Positions 21,934 through 28,416 of a DNA stretch of 30,252 bases are shown in pieces. The position numbers were made by a program, and so were the translations under genes. The DNA comes from DATHYU01 sp033722675 (GTDB lineage: Bacteria; Actinomycetota; Acidimicrobiia; Spongiisociales; UBA11373). The notes beneath the pieces were generated by a model that worked only from the letters and a program-made list of their open reading frames with translations, was not told the origin of the DNA and searched no databases. Location: positions 1-30,252 of the forward strand of contig JAWVYO010000021.1 of the NCBI GenBank assembly GCA_033722675.1, read 5' to 3'. Position 1 is the stretch's first letter. Each line of letters starts with the position of its first letter.

Positions 21934-23415
21934 GTGAAGGACTACGTCGGCGCGATCGACCAGGGGACGACGAGCAGCCGGTTCGTCATCGTCGACCGGG
22001 ACGGCTCCTTCGTGGCGATGGATCAGCAGGAGCACCGTCAGATCTATCCGAAGCCGGGGTGGGTGGAGCACGACGCCGGCGAGATCTGGCGCCGCACGAC
22101 CGAGGTGATCGAGGGCGCCCTGGCGAAGGCGGGTCTCCAGGCGCGCGATCTGGCTGCGGTCGGGATCACGAACCAGCGTGAGACCACGGTCCTGTGGGAC
22201 CGTCAGACCGGAGAGCCGGTCGCCAACGCCATCGTCTGGCAGGACACGCGGACCGACGAGCTGTGCAAGCAGCTCGGTCGCGAGGTGGGGCCCGACCGTT
22301 TCCGTGAGATCACCGGCCTGCCCCTGGCGACGTATTTCGCCGGACCGAAGGCCCGCTGGCTCCTCGACGAGATCGAGGGGCTCCGCGAGCGGGCGGAGGC
22401 CGGCGAGATCGCCTTCGGGACGATCGACTCGTGGCTGCTCTGGAACCTGACGGGCGACCACATCACCGATGTCACGAACGCGTCGCGCACCCTCCTCATG
22501 CGCCTCGACACGCTGGAGTGGTCGAAGAGCACCGCGGCGTCGATCGGCGTCCCGCTGGCGATGCTGCCCGAGATCCGGCCGTCGGTGGCCGTCTACGGGG
22601 AGGGGCGGGGCGTGCTCGACGGCGTGCCGATCGCCGGCTGCCTCGGCGACCAGCAGGCCGCCATGTTCGGGCAGACCTGCTACGAGCCGGGGCGGGCGAA
22701 GAACACCTACGGCACCGGGTGCTTCATGCTCCTCAACACCGGCACCGAGCAGGTGCCCAGCAGTCACGGGCTCCTCACGACCGTCGCCTACCAGCAGTCG
22801 GGCGAGGAGCCGGTCTACGCCCTCGAGGGGTCGGTGGCGATCGCCGGTGCAGGGGTGCAGTGGCTGCGCGACAACCTCGGTCTGATCGACGACGCCCCCG
22901 AGGTCGAGTCTCTCGCCGCGTCGGTCGACGACAACGGCGGCGTCTACTTCGTCCCGGCGTTCAGCGGGCTGTTCGCCCCCTACTGGCGCTCGGACGCCCG
23001 CGGGGTGATCGCCGGACTGACCCGGTACGCCGAGGCCGGTCACCTGGCGCGGGCCGTGCTGGAGTCCACGGCCTACCAGACCCGTGACGTCCTCGAGGCG
23101 ATGGAGGCCGACTCGGGCGTCGACGTCGAGACGCTCATGGTGGACGGCGGGATGGTGGGCAACGAGCTGCTCATGCAGTTCCAGGCCGACATCCTCGGCG
23201 TCCCGGTCGTCCGTCCCACGATCGCCGAGACGACGGTGCTCGGCGCTGCGTACGCAGCCGGGCTGGCGACGGGGTTCTTCTCCGACCTCGACCAGCTCGC
23301 CGCGCTGTGGGAGGAGGACCGCCGGTGGCATCCCGCGATGGAACCGTCGGACCGGGAGGCGCTCCACCGGGGCTGGAAGAAGGCCGTCGAGCGAACGTTC
23401 GACTGGGTCGAGTAG
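21934..23415 (+). CDS. glpK: Glycerol kinase
   Basis: GlpK phosphorylates glycerol to sn-glycerol-3-phosphate in the cytosol. The 493-residue FGGY-family kinase begins KDYVGAIDQGTTSSRFVIVD with the phosphate-binding DQGTTS loop. It continues with the substrate motifs GITNQRETTVLW and AIVWQDTRT, FGTIDSWLLWNLTG, the GCLGDQQAAMFGQ segment, YGTGCFML, and the C-terminal VDGGMVGNELLMQFQADILG. Length is normal. The GTG start has AAGGAG at the right spacing. The product, glycerol-3-phosphate, is the substrate of PgsA encoded 12 bases downstream, so the pair links glycerol uptake to phospholipid synthesis. No glpF or glpD gene is seen in the window. Confidence 0.97.
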   Translation: MKDYVGAIDQGTTSSRFVIVDRDGSFVAMDQQEHRQIYPKPGWVEHDAGEIWRRTTEVIEGALAKAGLQARDLAAVGITNQRETTVLWDRQTGEPVANAIVWQDTRTDELCKQLGREVGPDRFREITGLPLATYFAGPKARWLLDEIEGLRERAEAGEIAFGTIDSWLLWNLTGDHITDVTNASRTLLMRLDTLEWSKSTAASIGVPLAMLPEIRPSVAVYGEGRGVLDGVPIAGCLGDQQAAMFGQTCYEPGRAKNTYGTGCFMLLNTGTEQVPSSHGLLTTVAYQQSGEEPVYALEGSVAIAGAGVQWLRDNLGLIDDAPEVESLAASVDDNGGVYFVPAFSGLFAPYWRSDARGVIAGLTRYAEAGHLARAVLESTAYQTRDVLEAMEADSGVDVETLMVDGGMVGNELLMQFQADILGVPVVRPTIAETTVLGAAYAAGLATGFFSDLDQLAALWEEDRRWHPAMEPSDREALHRGWKKAVERTFDWVE

Positions 23416-23427
23416 CAGGAGGCGCCG

Positions 23428-23973
23428 ATCTCGATCCCCGACCGCCTCGCGTACGCCCGCATCCTCGCGGTGCCGGCGATCGTCGCCCTCGTGGTCCTGC
23501 ACGAGGACGTCGAGCACGCCTTCGGCTACGCAGCCGCGATCATGGCGGCGGCGTCGTTCACCGACTTCCTCGACGGGTACCTCGCCCGCCGGTGGCAGAT
23601 CACCACCACCCTCGGCGCCTTCCTCGACACGATCGCCGACAAGCTGCTCGTCACCGGCGCCCTCTTCGCGCTCGTCGAGGTCGGTCGGGCGTGGGCCTGG
23701 GCCGCCTTCGTGATCGTGGGCCGGGAGATCGCCATCTCGGGGCTCCGCGGCGTCGCCGCCATGGACGGCGTGGCGGTGCCCCCGTCGCTCTGGGGGAAGA
23801 TCAAGGCGAACGTGCAGTTCCTGGCGATCTTCCTCGCCCTCCTGCGCGTCGACACGACGTGGGCCGACCTCCACCCCGACGAGTGGGTCATGCTGGTCGC
23901 CGTCGTCGTGACGCTGCTGAGCGGCGTCCAGTACTTCACCCGTTTCGCCCGGGTCCTGCGGGCCGATGCCTGA
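23428..23973 (+). CDS. pgsA: CDP-diacylglycerol-glycerol-3-phosphate phosphatidyltransferase (apparent ATC start)
   Basis: PgsA joins CDP-diacylglycerol to glycerol-3-phosphate, giving phosphatidylglycerol-phosphate at the membrane. The 181-residue protein has several transmembrane helices and the complete CDP-alcohol phosphotransferase signature: Asp46, Asp49-Gly50, Ala53-Arg54, Gly63, Asp67 and Asp71 in DFLDGYLARRWQITTTLGAF and the following bases. The frame closes upstream with the glpK stop, and no ATG, GTG or TTG precedes the conserved SIPDRLAYARIL N-terminus. An ATC at 23428 stands five bases after a perfect AGGAGG and gives the usual M-x-I-P start. The next GTG (23470) would remove the conserved N-terminal segment. 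Its TGA overlaps the epimerase gene by eight bases. Confidence 0.9.
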   Translation: MSIPDRLAYARILAVPAIVALVVLHEDVEHAFGYAAAIMAAASFTDFLDGYLARRWQITTTLGAFLDTIADKLLVTGALFALVEVGRAWAWAAFVIVGREIAISGLRGVAAMDGVAVPPSLWGKIKANVQFLAIFLALLRVDTTWADLHPDEWVMLVAVVVTLLSGVQYFTRFARVLRADA

Positions 23974-24943
23974 CGTCTTCCTGACGGGTGGCAGCGGGTT
24001 CGTCGGCGGAGCGGTGCTCCGGCGCTTCGTCGAGGCGGGCCACGACGTCAGGGCGCTGGCGCGCAGCGACACCGCGGCCGCCGCGGTCGCACGTCTCGGC
24101 GCGGAGCCGTGGCGGGGCGATCTGGCGGATGGAGGCGCCCTCGAATCGGGCATGGCGGGGTGCGACCTGGTGGTTCACGTCGGCGGCCTGAACGAGAACT
24201 GCCTGCCCGATCCCTCCCCCCTCTACCGCGTGAACGTCGGTGGGACGAGGCTCGTCGTGGCCACGGCGGCGCGCGTCGGCGCGGGGCGGGTGGTGGTCAC
24301 GTCGTCGGCCGCCGCCGTCGGTGAGCCGAAGGGCTCGGTGGCGACCGAGGAGACGATCCATCGCGGCCACTTCCTCACGCACTACGAGCGCTCGAAGTTC
24401 CAGGCCGAGCGTGTCGCCTTCGCCGAGGGACGCCGGCTGGGTATCGACGTCGTGTGCGTGAATCCGTCCTCGGTGCAGGGGCCGGGCCGTACCGGGGGGA
24501 CGGCGAAGATCCTCCTCGGGTTCCTCCGGGGCACGCTGCGCGTCGCCGTCGACACGACGTTGAGCATGGTGTCGATCGACGACGCCGCCGAGGCCCACCT
24601 GCTGGCGGCGCGGTCGGGCGAGCCGGGGGAGCGGTATCTGGTCAGCGGCGCGACGCTCACGGTCCGCGAAGCGCTCGACGTGCTGACCCGGGTGACGGGG
24701 CAGGAACGCCGGGTCCGCTTCGTGCCGGGCTGGCCGGTGCTGGCCGCTGCCACCGTCGTGGGCGGTGCGGCCCGCCTGTTCGGGAAGCATCCGCCGGTGT
24801 GCCGGGAGATCGTCCGAATCCTCCTGCACGGTCCCGCCTACGACGGATCGAAGATCACCCGGGAACTCGGTCTCGCGTACACACCGCTCGAGGAGTGGCT
24901 GGCCGAGACGGTCGCGTGGTACCGGGCCGAGGGTCTGGCCTGA
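23966..24943 (+). CDS. NAD-dependent epimerase/dehydratase (extended SDR)
   Basis: The 325-residue protein is an extended short-chain dehydrogenase/reductase. The Rossmann motif is LTGGSGFVGGAVLRRF (residues 6-21), an Asp follows strand 3 (GDLAD), and the active-site pair is Tyr140 and Lys144 in HYERSKFQAE, with VTSSAAAVG carrying the conserved Ser. Overall it looks like the 3-beta-HSD or dihydroflavonol-reductase-like branch, whose members act on sterols, sugars or other ketones; the substrate cannot be told. Its ATG lies inside the end of pgsA (eight-base overlap), so it belongs to the glpK-pgsA transcript. It ends four bases before the stop of the convergent hydrolase gene. Confidence 0.88.
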   Translation: MPDVFLTGGSGFVGGAVLRRFVEAGHDVRALARSDTAAAAVARLGAEPWRGDLADGGALESGMAGCDLVVHVGGLNENCLPDPSPLYRVNVGGTRLVVATAARVGAGRVVVTSSAAAVGEPKGSVATEETIHRGHFLTHYERSKFQAERVAFAEGRRLGIDVVCVNPSSVQGPGRTGGTAKILLGFLRGTLRVAVDTTLSMVSIDDAAEAHLLAARSGEPGERYLVSGATLTVREALDVLTRVTGQERRVRFVPGWPVLAAATVVGGAARLFGKHPPVCREIVRILLHGPAYDGSKITRELGLAYTPLEEWLAETVAWYRAEGLA

Positions 24944-24947
24944 GGCC

Positions 24948-25514
24948 CTAGCAGCGGTCGAGGAACTCGAGGACCCGGTCGAGGAGGAGCCCGGCGGCTT
25001 CGGGATCGTGATCCGCCACCGTCGGGTCGGCGAACAGATGCGCCGCCCCGCGGTACGTGAAGACCTCGGCGTCCTCGACGGTGGCGCCGAACTCGTCGAT
25101 GGCGTCGCGGTCCTCCTCGGCCCACGGGTCGTCGGCCATGACGTGGATCTGTACCGGCACGCCGTCCGGCCACCCGCCGAAGGCCGAGGGTGGAAGTGCG
25201 GCGTGGCAGAGCACGGCACCCCGGGCGCCGGGGCGGGTCTGGGCGAGGCGCTGCGCCGGGACCACGCCGAGCGAGAACCCGATGGACACGAGCCCGGCGT
25301 CGAGGCCGTCGACGCCGCGCATCCCACGTTCGGCGAGGGCGTCGAAGCCGAGGGCCTGGGCGTGGGCGACGCCTTCGGTGAGGGTGTCGAAGGTGCGGCC
25401 GTCGTAGAGGTCGGGAACGTGGACGGTGTGTCCTGCCGACCGCAGGTGGTCGCCGAAGGACACGACGCCGTCGGTGCGCCCCTGGGCGTGGTGGAAGACG
25501 ACGATCTCGGCCAT
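24948..25514 (-). CDS. Dienelactone hydrolase family protein
   Basis: This 188-residue alpha/beta hydrolase belongs to the dienelactone hydrolase family. The nucleophile is Ser81 in GFSLG, where classical dienelactone hydrolase uses Cys; the triad is completed by Asp128 or Asp129 (VMADDPWAE) and His159 (GAAHLFAD). The N-terminus AEIVVFHHAQGRTDGVVSFG and the VHVPDLYDGRTFDTL segment are typical. The substrate is unknown; ester or lactone hydrolysis is likely. The ATG has a TACGAT box six bases upstream on the minus strand, giving a leaderless mRNA. It is divergent from the DUF3097 gene, with the two promoters packed into 47 bases. Confidence 0.9.
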   Translation of the reverse strand: MAEIVVFHHAQGRTDGVVSFGDHLRSAGHTVHVPDLYDGRTFDTLTEGVAHAQALGFDALAERGMRGVDGLDAGLVSIGFSLGVVPAQRLAQTRPGARGAVLCHAALPPSAFGGWPDGVPVQIHVMADDPWAEEDRDAIDEFGATVEDAEVFTYRGAAHLFADPTVADHDPEAAGLLLDRVLEFLDRC

Positions 25515-25520
25515 CGGGGG

Positions 25521-25526
25521 ATCGTA
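25521..25526 (-). promoter_or_regulatory. -10 box TACGAT of the dienelactone hydrolase gene
   Basis: Read on the minus strand, TACGAT ends six bases before the ATG at 25514. It stands back to back with the plus-strand box at 25548, only 21 bases away. Confidence 0.55.
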
Positions 25527-25547
25527 GGGCGCGGGGTCCTCCGGCGA

Positions 25548-25553
25548 TAGCCT
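25548..25553 (+). promoter_or_regulatory. -10 box TAGCCT of the DUF3097 gene
   Basis: TAGCCT ends eight bases before the ATG at 25562. Its -35 region would fall on or beside the -10 box of the divergent hydrolase gene. Confidence 0.5.
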
Positions 25554-25561
25554 CGACCGGC

Positions 25562-26389
25562 ATGGACTGGGACATGGACGACGTCCTCGAGGCGGAACGC
25601 CGGGAGCGGACCTTCACCGTGCTCGAGGGGCCGCTCGGCCGCACGTTGATGCATCGGGCGTCCGGCACGCAGGGACGGGTGGTGGTGTACGAACACGGCC
25701 GACGCATCGTCCTCGAGGACCCGGTGGGGGGCCGGCACGAGTACACGCCCTTCGACGGCTCCTTCGCCCATCGGGGCGTCGCCGTCGCTCTGCGGCCGGG
25801 CCCGGGCGCCCGGTCCGCCGAGCGGCGGTTCACGGCGTCGGGGTCGGTCGACGCCGGGCCCCGGCCGGCGCGGGTGGCGGCGGCGAGCCGGATCTGGGTG
25901 GAGGGCCTCCACGACGCCGAGCTCCTCGAACGGATCTGGGGAGACGACCTGAGGTACGAGGGCGTCGTCGTCGAGCCGATGCACGGCGCCGACGACCTCC
26001 CGGATCGGGTGGCCGCGTTCCGCCCCGGTCCTCGGCGACGGCTCGGCATCCTCCTCGATCACCTCGTGGAGGGGTCCAAGGAGTCCCGCCTCGCCCTGGA
26101 GGTCGCCCGGGATCCCCACGTGCTCGTGGCCGGACACCCCTACGTCGACGTCTGGCAGGCCATCCGACCGGGTGCCGTCGGGATCGACGCCTGGCCCGCG
26201 GTCCCGCCCGGCCGTCCGTGGAAGGAGGGCGTCGTCGCCCGGCTGGGACGCACCGACGAGCCGGGTGCCTTCTGGGGCTCGATCCTCGACCGTGTCTCGG
26301 ACTGGCGCGACGTGGAGACGCCCCTCGTCACGGCCGTCGAGCGTCTGATCGATTTCGTCACCCCGAACGCCAGCCGCGACGCCCCATGA
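25562..26389 (+). CDS. DUF3097 family protein
   Basis: DUF3097 is an actinobacterial family of unknown function, and this 275-residue protein is of typical length. An N-terminal beta domain (1-105) is followed by a TOPRIM-like core beginning RIWVEGLHDAELLERIWGDD, where Glu114 and His117-Asp118 match the VEG-x-x-D pattern of TOPRIM metal sites. VVVEPMHGADDL, LGILLDHLVEGSKESR and the conserved AGHPYVDVWQAIRP then PWKEGV complete the family pattern. A nucleic-acid or phosphoryl-transfer role is an inference from the TOPRIM likeness. The ATG has a TAGCCT box eight bases upstream. The 3' end overlaps the convergent YrdB gene by 32 bases. Confidence 0.9.
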   Translation: MDWDMDDVLEAERRERTFTVLEGPLGRTLMHRASGTQGRVVVYEHGRRIVLEDPVGGRHEYTPFDGSFAHRGVAVALRPGPGARSAERRFTASGSVDAGPRPARVAAASRIWVEGLHDAELLERIWGDDLRYEGVVVEPMHGADDLPDRVAAFRPGPRRRLGILLDHLVEGSKESRLALEVARDPHVLVAGHPYVDVWQAIRPGAVGIDAWPAVPPGRPWKEGVVARLGRTDEPGAFWGSILDRVSDWRDVETPLVTAVERLIDFVTPNASRDAP

Positions 26390-26696
26390 TCGCGAGGTGG
26401 GCGACCACCGCGACCGCGTAGACGATCGCCCAGGTGACGTGCCCGGCCAGCAGCAGGGCAACGACGGCGGCGTCGAACACGACGAGTTCGACGACGAGAC
26501 GAGTCGGATCGTCGAGGCGTGCCGGAGCCATCGGCGCGACCCAGATCCCCCACGCGGCCGCGGCGAGGCCGGGCGCCGCCACGGCCAGCATCGCCGAGAG
26601 GGCGGGGTCGTCGACCGCCTGCCAGCCCCAGATGGCGAGGGCGACGAACGCGGCGACCTGGAGCAGGAACCGGAGGGACTCGACGGCGCGACGCAT
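26358..26696 (-). CDS. YrdB family (DUF2568) membrane protein
   Basis: This 112-residue protein has four predicted membrane helices and the DUF2568/YrdB pattern: ESLRFLLQVAAFVALAIWGW in helix 1, then AAAAWGIWVAPMAPARLDDP, LVVELVVFDAAVVALLLAG and a last helix ending near HLAIMGRRG. Function is unknown. The ATG at 26696 starts the protein just before helix 1. A second in-frame ATG at 26711 would add five residues (MGHSI), and neither has a good ribosome-binding site, so the start is uncertain. It overlaps the end of DUF3097 by 32 bases and diverges from the ArsR-like frame. Confidence 0.8.
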   Translation of the reverse strand: MRRAVESLRFLLQVAAFVALAIWGWQAVDDPALSAMLAVAAPGLAAAAWGIWVAPMAPARLDDPTRLVVELVVFDAAVVALLLAGHVTWAIVYAVAVVAHLAIMGRRGWRSG

Positions 26697-26739
26697 GATC
26701 GAGTGTCCCATGCGGTCGACACATGCGTGACGACCTCCG

Positions 26740-26745
26740 TATGGT
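26740..26745 (+). promoter_or_regulatory. -10 box TATGGT of the ArsR-like frame
   Basis: TATGGT ends eight bases before the ATG at 26754, the leaderless spacing seen at intact genes. It suggests the short frame and the YCII gene behind it are still transcribed. Confidence 0.45.
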
Positions 26746-26753
26746 GCCGGGAC

Positions 26754-26900
26754 ATGGGCGAGGTCTTCGATGCCCTGAACGATCCCGGCCGGCGGCGGCT
26801 GCCCGACCCGGCGCGGAGATCGTGGTGTCACCCCGCGACGCACGCCGGCCCCTCCATGGTCTCGAAGGCGCTGCCGCGCACGGGCGGGCCACCGGGATGA
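26754..26900 (+). pseudogene. Truncated ArsR-type HTH reading frame, 48 codons
   Basis: The frame starts MGEVFDALNDPGRRRLPD, which matches the first helix of ArsR-family regulators (VF-x-AL-x-DP-x-RRRLLD). After an unrecognisable stretch it reads SMVSKALPR, resembling the recognition helix (SRQAVSKHL). The rest of the winged helix, including the wing and dimer helix, is missing, and the product stops after 48 residues. It keeps a -10 box, an ATG, and a stop that overlaps the start of the YCII gene (ATGA). It is probably a decayed regulator whose start still feeds translation into the YCII gene; a functional micro-protein is the other possibility. Confidence 0.55.
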
Positions 26901-27205
26901 GCGAACAGTTCCTCTACCGGTTCGTCCCCGGTGAGCGGCCCGAACTCGCCGACGGCCCGGCCGCCTGGACCGGGGAGGACAGGGCGGTCGCGGCCCGGCA
27001 TGTCGAGTATCTCGAGGCGGGGGCGGCGGCGGGCACGGTGATCCTCGCCGGTCGGAGCCAGGACTGGCTGGGCCCCGCCGTCGTGATCCTCGAGGCCGAG
27101 GCCGCGCCCGAGGCGCGGCGGTTCATGGAGGGCGATCCCTTCGTCGCCCGCGGACTGTTCGGTGCCGAGTTGCACCCGTTTCGCGTGGCCGTTCGGCGGT
27201 CGTGA
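26897..27205 (+). CDS. YCII-domain protein
   Basis: YCII (YciI-like) proteins are small dimeric ferredoxin-fold proteins with a conserved His and Asp; few have a known activity. The 102-residue product has the full pattern: QFLYRFVPGERPEL, then RHVEYLEAGAAAGTVILAGR with His35, and FMEGDPFVARGLFGAELHPF with Asp80 ahead of the closing strand. The ATG overlaps the stop of the truncated ArsR-like frame and has no Shine-Dalgarno site, so it probably depends on coupling. The stop overlaps the GTG of the next gene (GTGA), making a three-frame operon. Confidence 0.88.
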   Translation: MSEQFLYRFVPGERPELADGPAAWTGEDRAVAARHVEYLEAGAAAGTVILAGRSQDWLGPAVVILEAEAAPEARRFMEGDPFVARGLFGAELHPFRVAVRRS

Positions 27206-27738
27206 GCGGCCGGGACCACTCCGACCTCGGGGAATCGGCCCTCGTCGTCGTCGTGCCCGAGGCGGAGGAGGCGGTGGGGCGGTGGCGCGCGGCGCACGAT
27301 CCGTCCGCGGATCGCGGCGTTCCCGCCCACGTCACCGTCCTCTTCCCGTTCTTCCCCGCCGCCGAGATCGACGACGGTGTCCTCGGGACGCTCGATGCAC
27401 TGGCATCGGACGTGGACCCGTTCACCGCGACGTTCCGCTCGGTCGAGCGGCGGACCGACGGGGTCTGGATGCGACCCGAGCCGGAGGACCCCTTCCGGCG
27501 CCTGACCCGCGCCGTGTGGACCCGGTGGCCGGAGCTTCCGCCCTACGGAGGCATCCACGCCGACGTGATCCCGCACCTCACGGTCGCCGGCGGGGAGGCG
27601 CCCCGCGGCGTCGAGACGGCGGTCTCGGCCCACCTCCCGATCGTGACCCGGGTCGCGGCGATGGAGTTGATCGCGTTCGACGGCGACCGCTGGACGACAC
27701 GAGAGCGATTCCCGCTCGGCCGGGACGAAGGCCGCTAG
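27202..27738 (+). CDS. 2'-5' RNA ligase-like 2H phosphoesterase
   Basis: The 178-residue protein belongs to the 2H phosphoesterase superfamily, which acts on 2',3'-cyclic or 2'-5' phosphodiester bonds. Both catalytic motifs are present: HVT at residues 43-45 (PAHVTVLFPF) and HLT at 125-127 (VIPHLTVAG). Length and spacing agree with the LigT/CPDase group, and a glycine-rich PPYGGIHADV loop precedes the second motif. The RNA or nucleotide substrate is unknown. The GTG start overlaps the YCII stop. Its TAG and the stop of the convergent membrane protein gene share the bases CTAG. Confidence 0.87.
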   Translation: MSGRDHSDLGESALVVVVPEAEEAVGRWRAAHDPSADRGVPAHVTVLFPFFPAAEIDDGVLGTLDALASDVDPFTATFRSVERRTDGVWMRPEPEDPFRRLTRAVWTRWPELPPYGGIHADVIPHLTVAGGEAPRGVETAVSAHLPIVTRVAAMELIAFDGDRWTTRERFPLGRDEGR

Positions 27739-28355
27739 GCGGCGACCTGCTCGCCGGGGACGGCCCGGCGGTCCACGGCGAACCGGGGGAGGAAGAACCC
27801 GACGAGGGGTCCGATGCCGAGGGCGAAGAGCACCGTGCCCACGCCCACGGTCCCGCCGAGGAGCCACCCCCCGACGAGCACGGTGACCTCGATGCCGGTC
27901 CGAGCTCGCGAGATCGGGATGCCGCGGCGGGCGATGCCGGTCATCAGGCCGTCGCGGGGACCCGGTCCGAGTCCGGCGCCCACGTAGAGGCCCGTGGCCG
28001 CTCCGACGAGCACGACGCCACCCACGAGGAGGCTCCAGCGGATGGGCACGGCCTCGATGTCGGGGACGAGGGCCAGCGTGACGTCGACCGAGACGCCGAC
28101 CAGGACCACGTTGAAGAGGGTGCCCACCCCGAACCGCTCACCGAGGGGGATCCACAGCAGCAGGACGACGAGGCCGACGAGGATCCCCACCCTGCCGATC
28201 GTGATCCCGGTGAGGTCCGAGAGGCCCTCGTTGAGGACCATCCACGGGCCCAGGCCGAGGTGACTCTCGACCATGAGGGCGAGCCCGGCGCCGAACAGCG
28301 CGAGGCCCGCGACGAGCACGGCGAGTCGGATCCAGAGGCGGGGGACGGCGGTCAC
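27735..28355 (-). CDS. YczE/YitT family membrane protein
   Basis: The 206-residue protein has five or six predicted membrane helices and matches the YczE/YyaS/YitT group of integral membrane proteins of unknown transport role. Clear family stretches are ESHLGLGPWMVLNEGLSDLT, then GAGLGPGPRDGLMTGIARRG, RTGIEVTVLVGGWLLGGTVG and VLFALGIGPLVGFFLP. An in-frame ATG at 28418 would add 21 residues and would overlap the mfd start on the other strand. The GTG at 28355 is preferred because TACCCT lies nine bases upstream on the minus strand and helix 1 then begins at residue 6. It converges on the 2H phosphoesterase gene and diverges from mfd. Confidence 0.85.
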   Translation of the reverse strand: MTAVPRLWIRLAVLVAGLALFGAGLALMVESHLGLGPWMVLNEGLSDLTGITIGRVGILVGLVVLLLWIPLGERFGVGTLFNVVLVGVSVDVTLALVPDIEAVPIRWSLLVGGVVLVGAATGLYVGAGLGPGPRDGLMTGIARRGIPISRARTGIEVTVLVGGWLLGGTVGVGTVLFALGIGPLVGFFLPRFAVDRRAVPGEQVAA

Positions 28356-28364
28356 GGGCGACCG

Positions 28365-28370
28365 AGGGTA
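28365..28370 (-). promoter_or_regulatory. -10 box TACCCT of the YczE-type gene
   Basis: On the minus strand TACCCT ends nine bases before the GTG at 28355. It decides the start in favour of that GTG. Confidence 0.5.
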
Positions 28371-28399
28371 GGCCCGGTGGGACGGCGACCGGGCACCGG

Positions 28400-28405
28400 T
28401 ACCCT
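28400..28405 (+). promoter_or_regulatory. -10 box TACCCT of mfd
   Basis: TACCCT ends 11 bases before the mfd ATG at 28417, leaving a leader of a few bases at most. The same hexamer on the other strand, 29 bases away, serves the divergent gene. Confidence 0.5.
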
Positions 28406-28416
28406 GCCCCGGTCGC

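Noticed and set aside
23936..26755. Open frame of 939 codons on the minus strand opposite the epimerase and DUF3097 genes
   Set aside because: It is a shadow of several conserved genes on both strands; the real minus-strand genes here (hydrolase, YrdB) use other boundaries.
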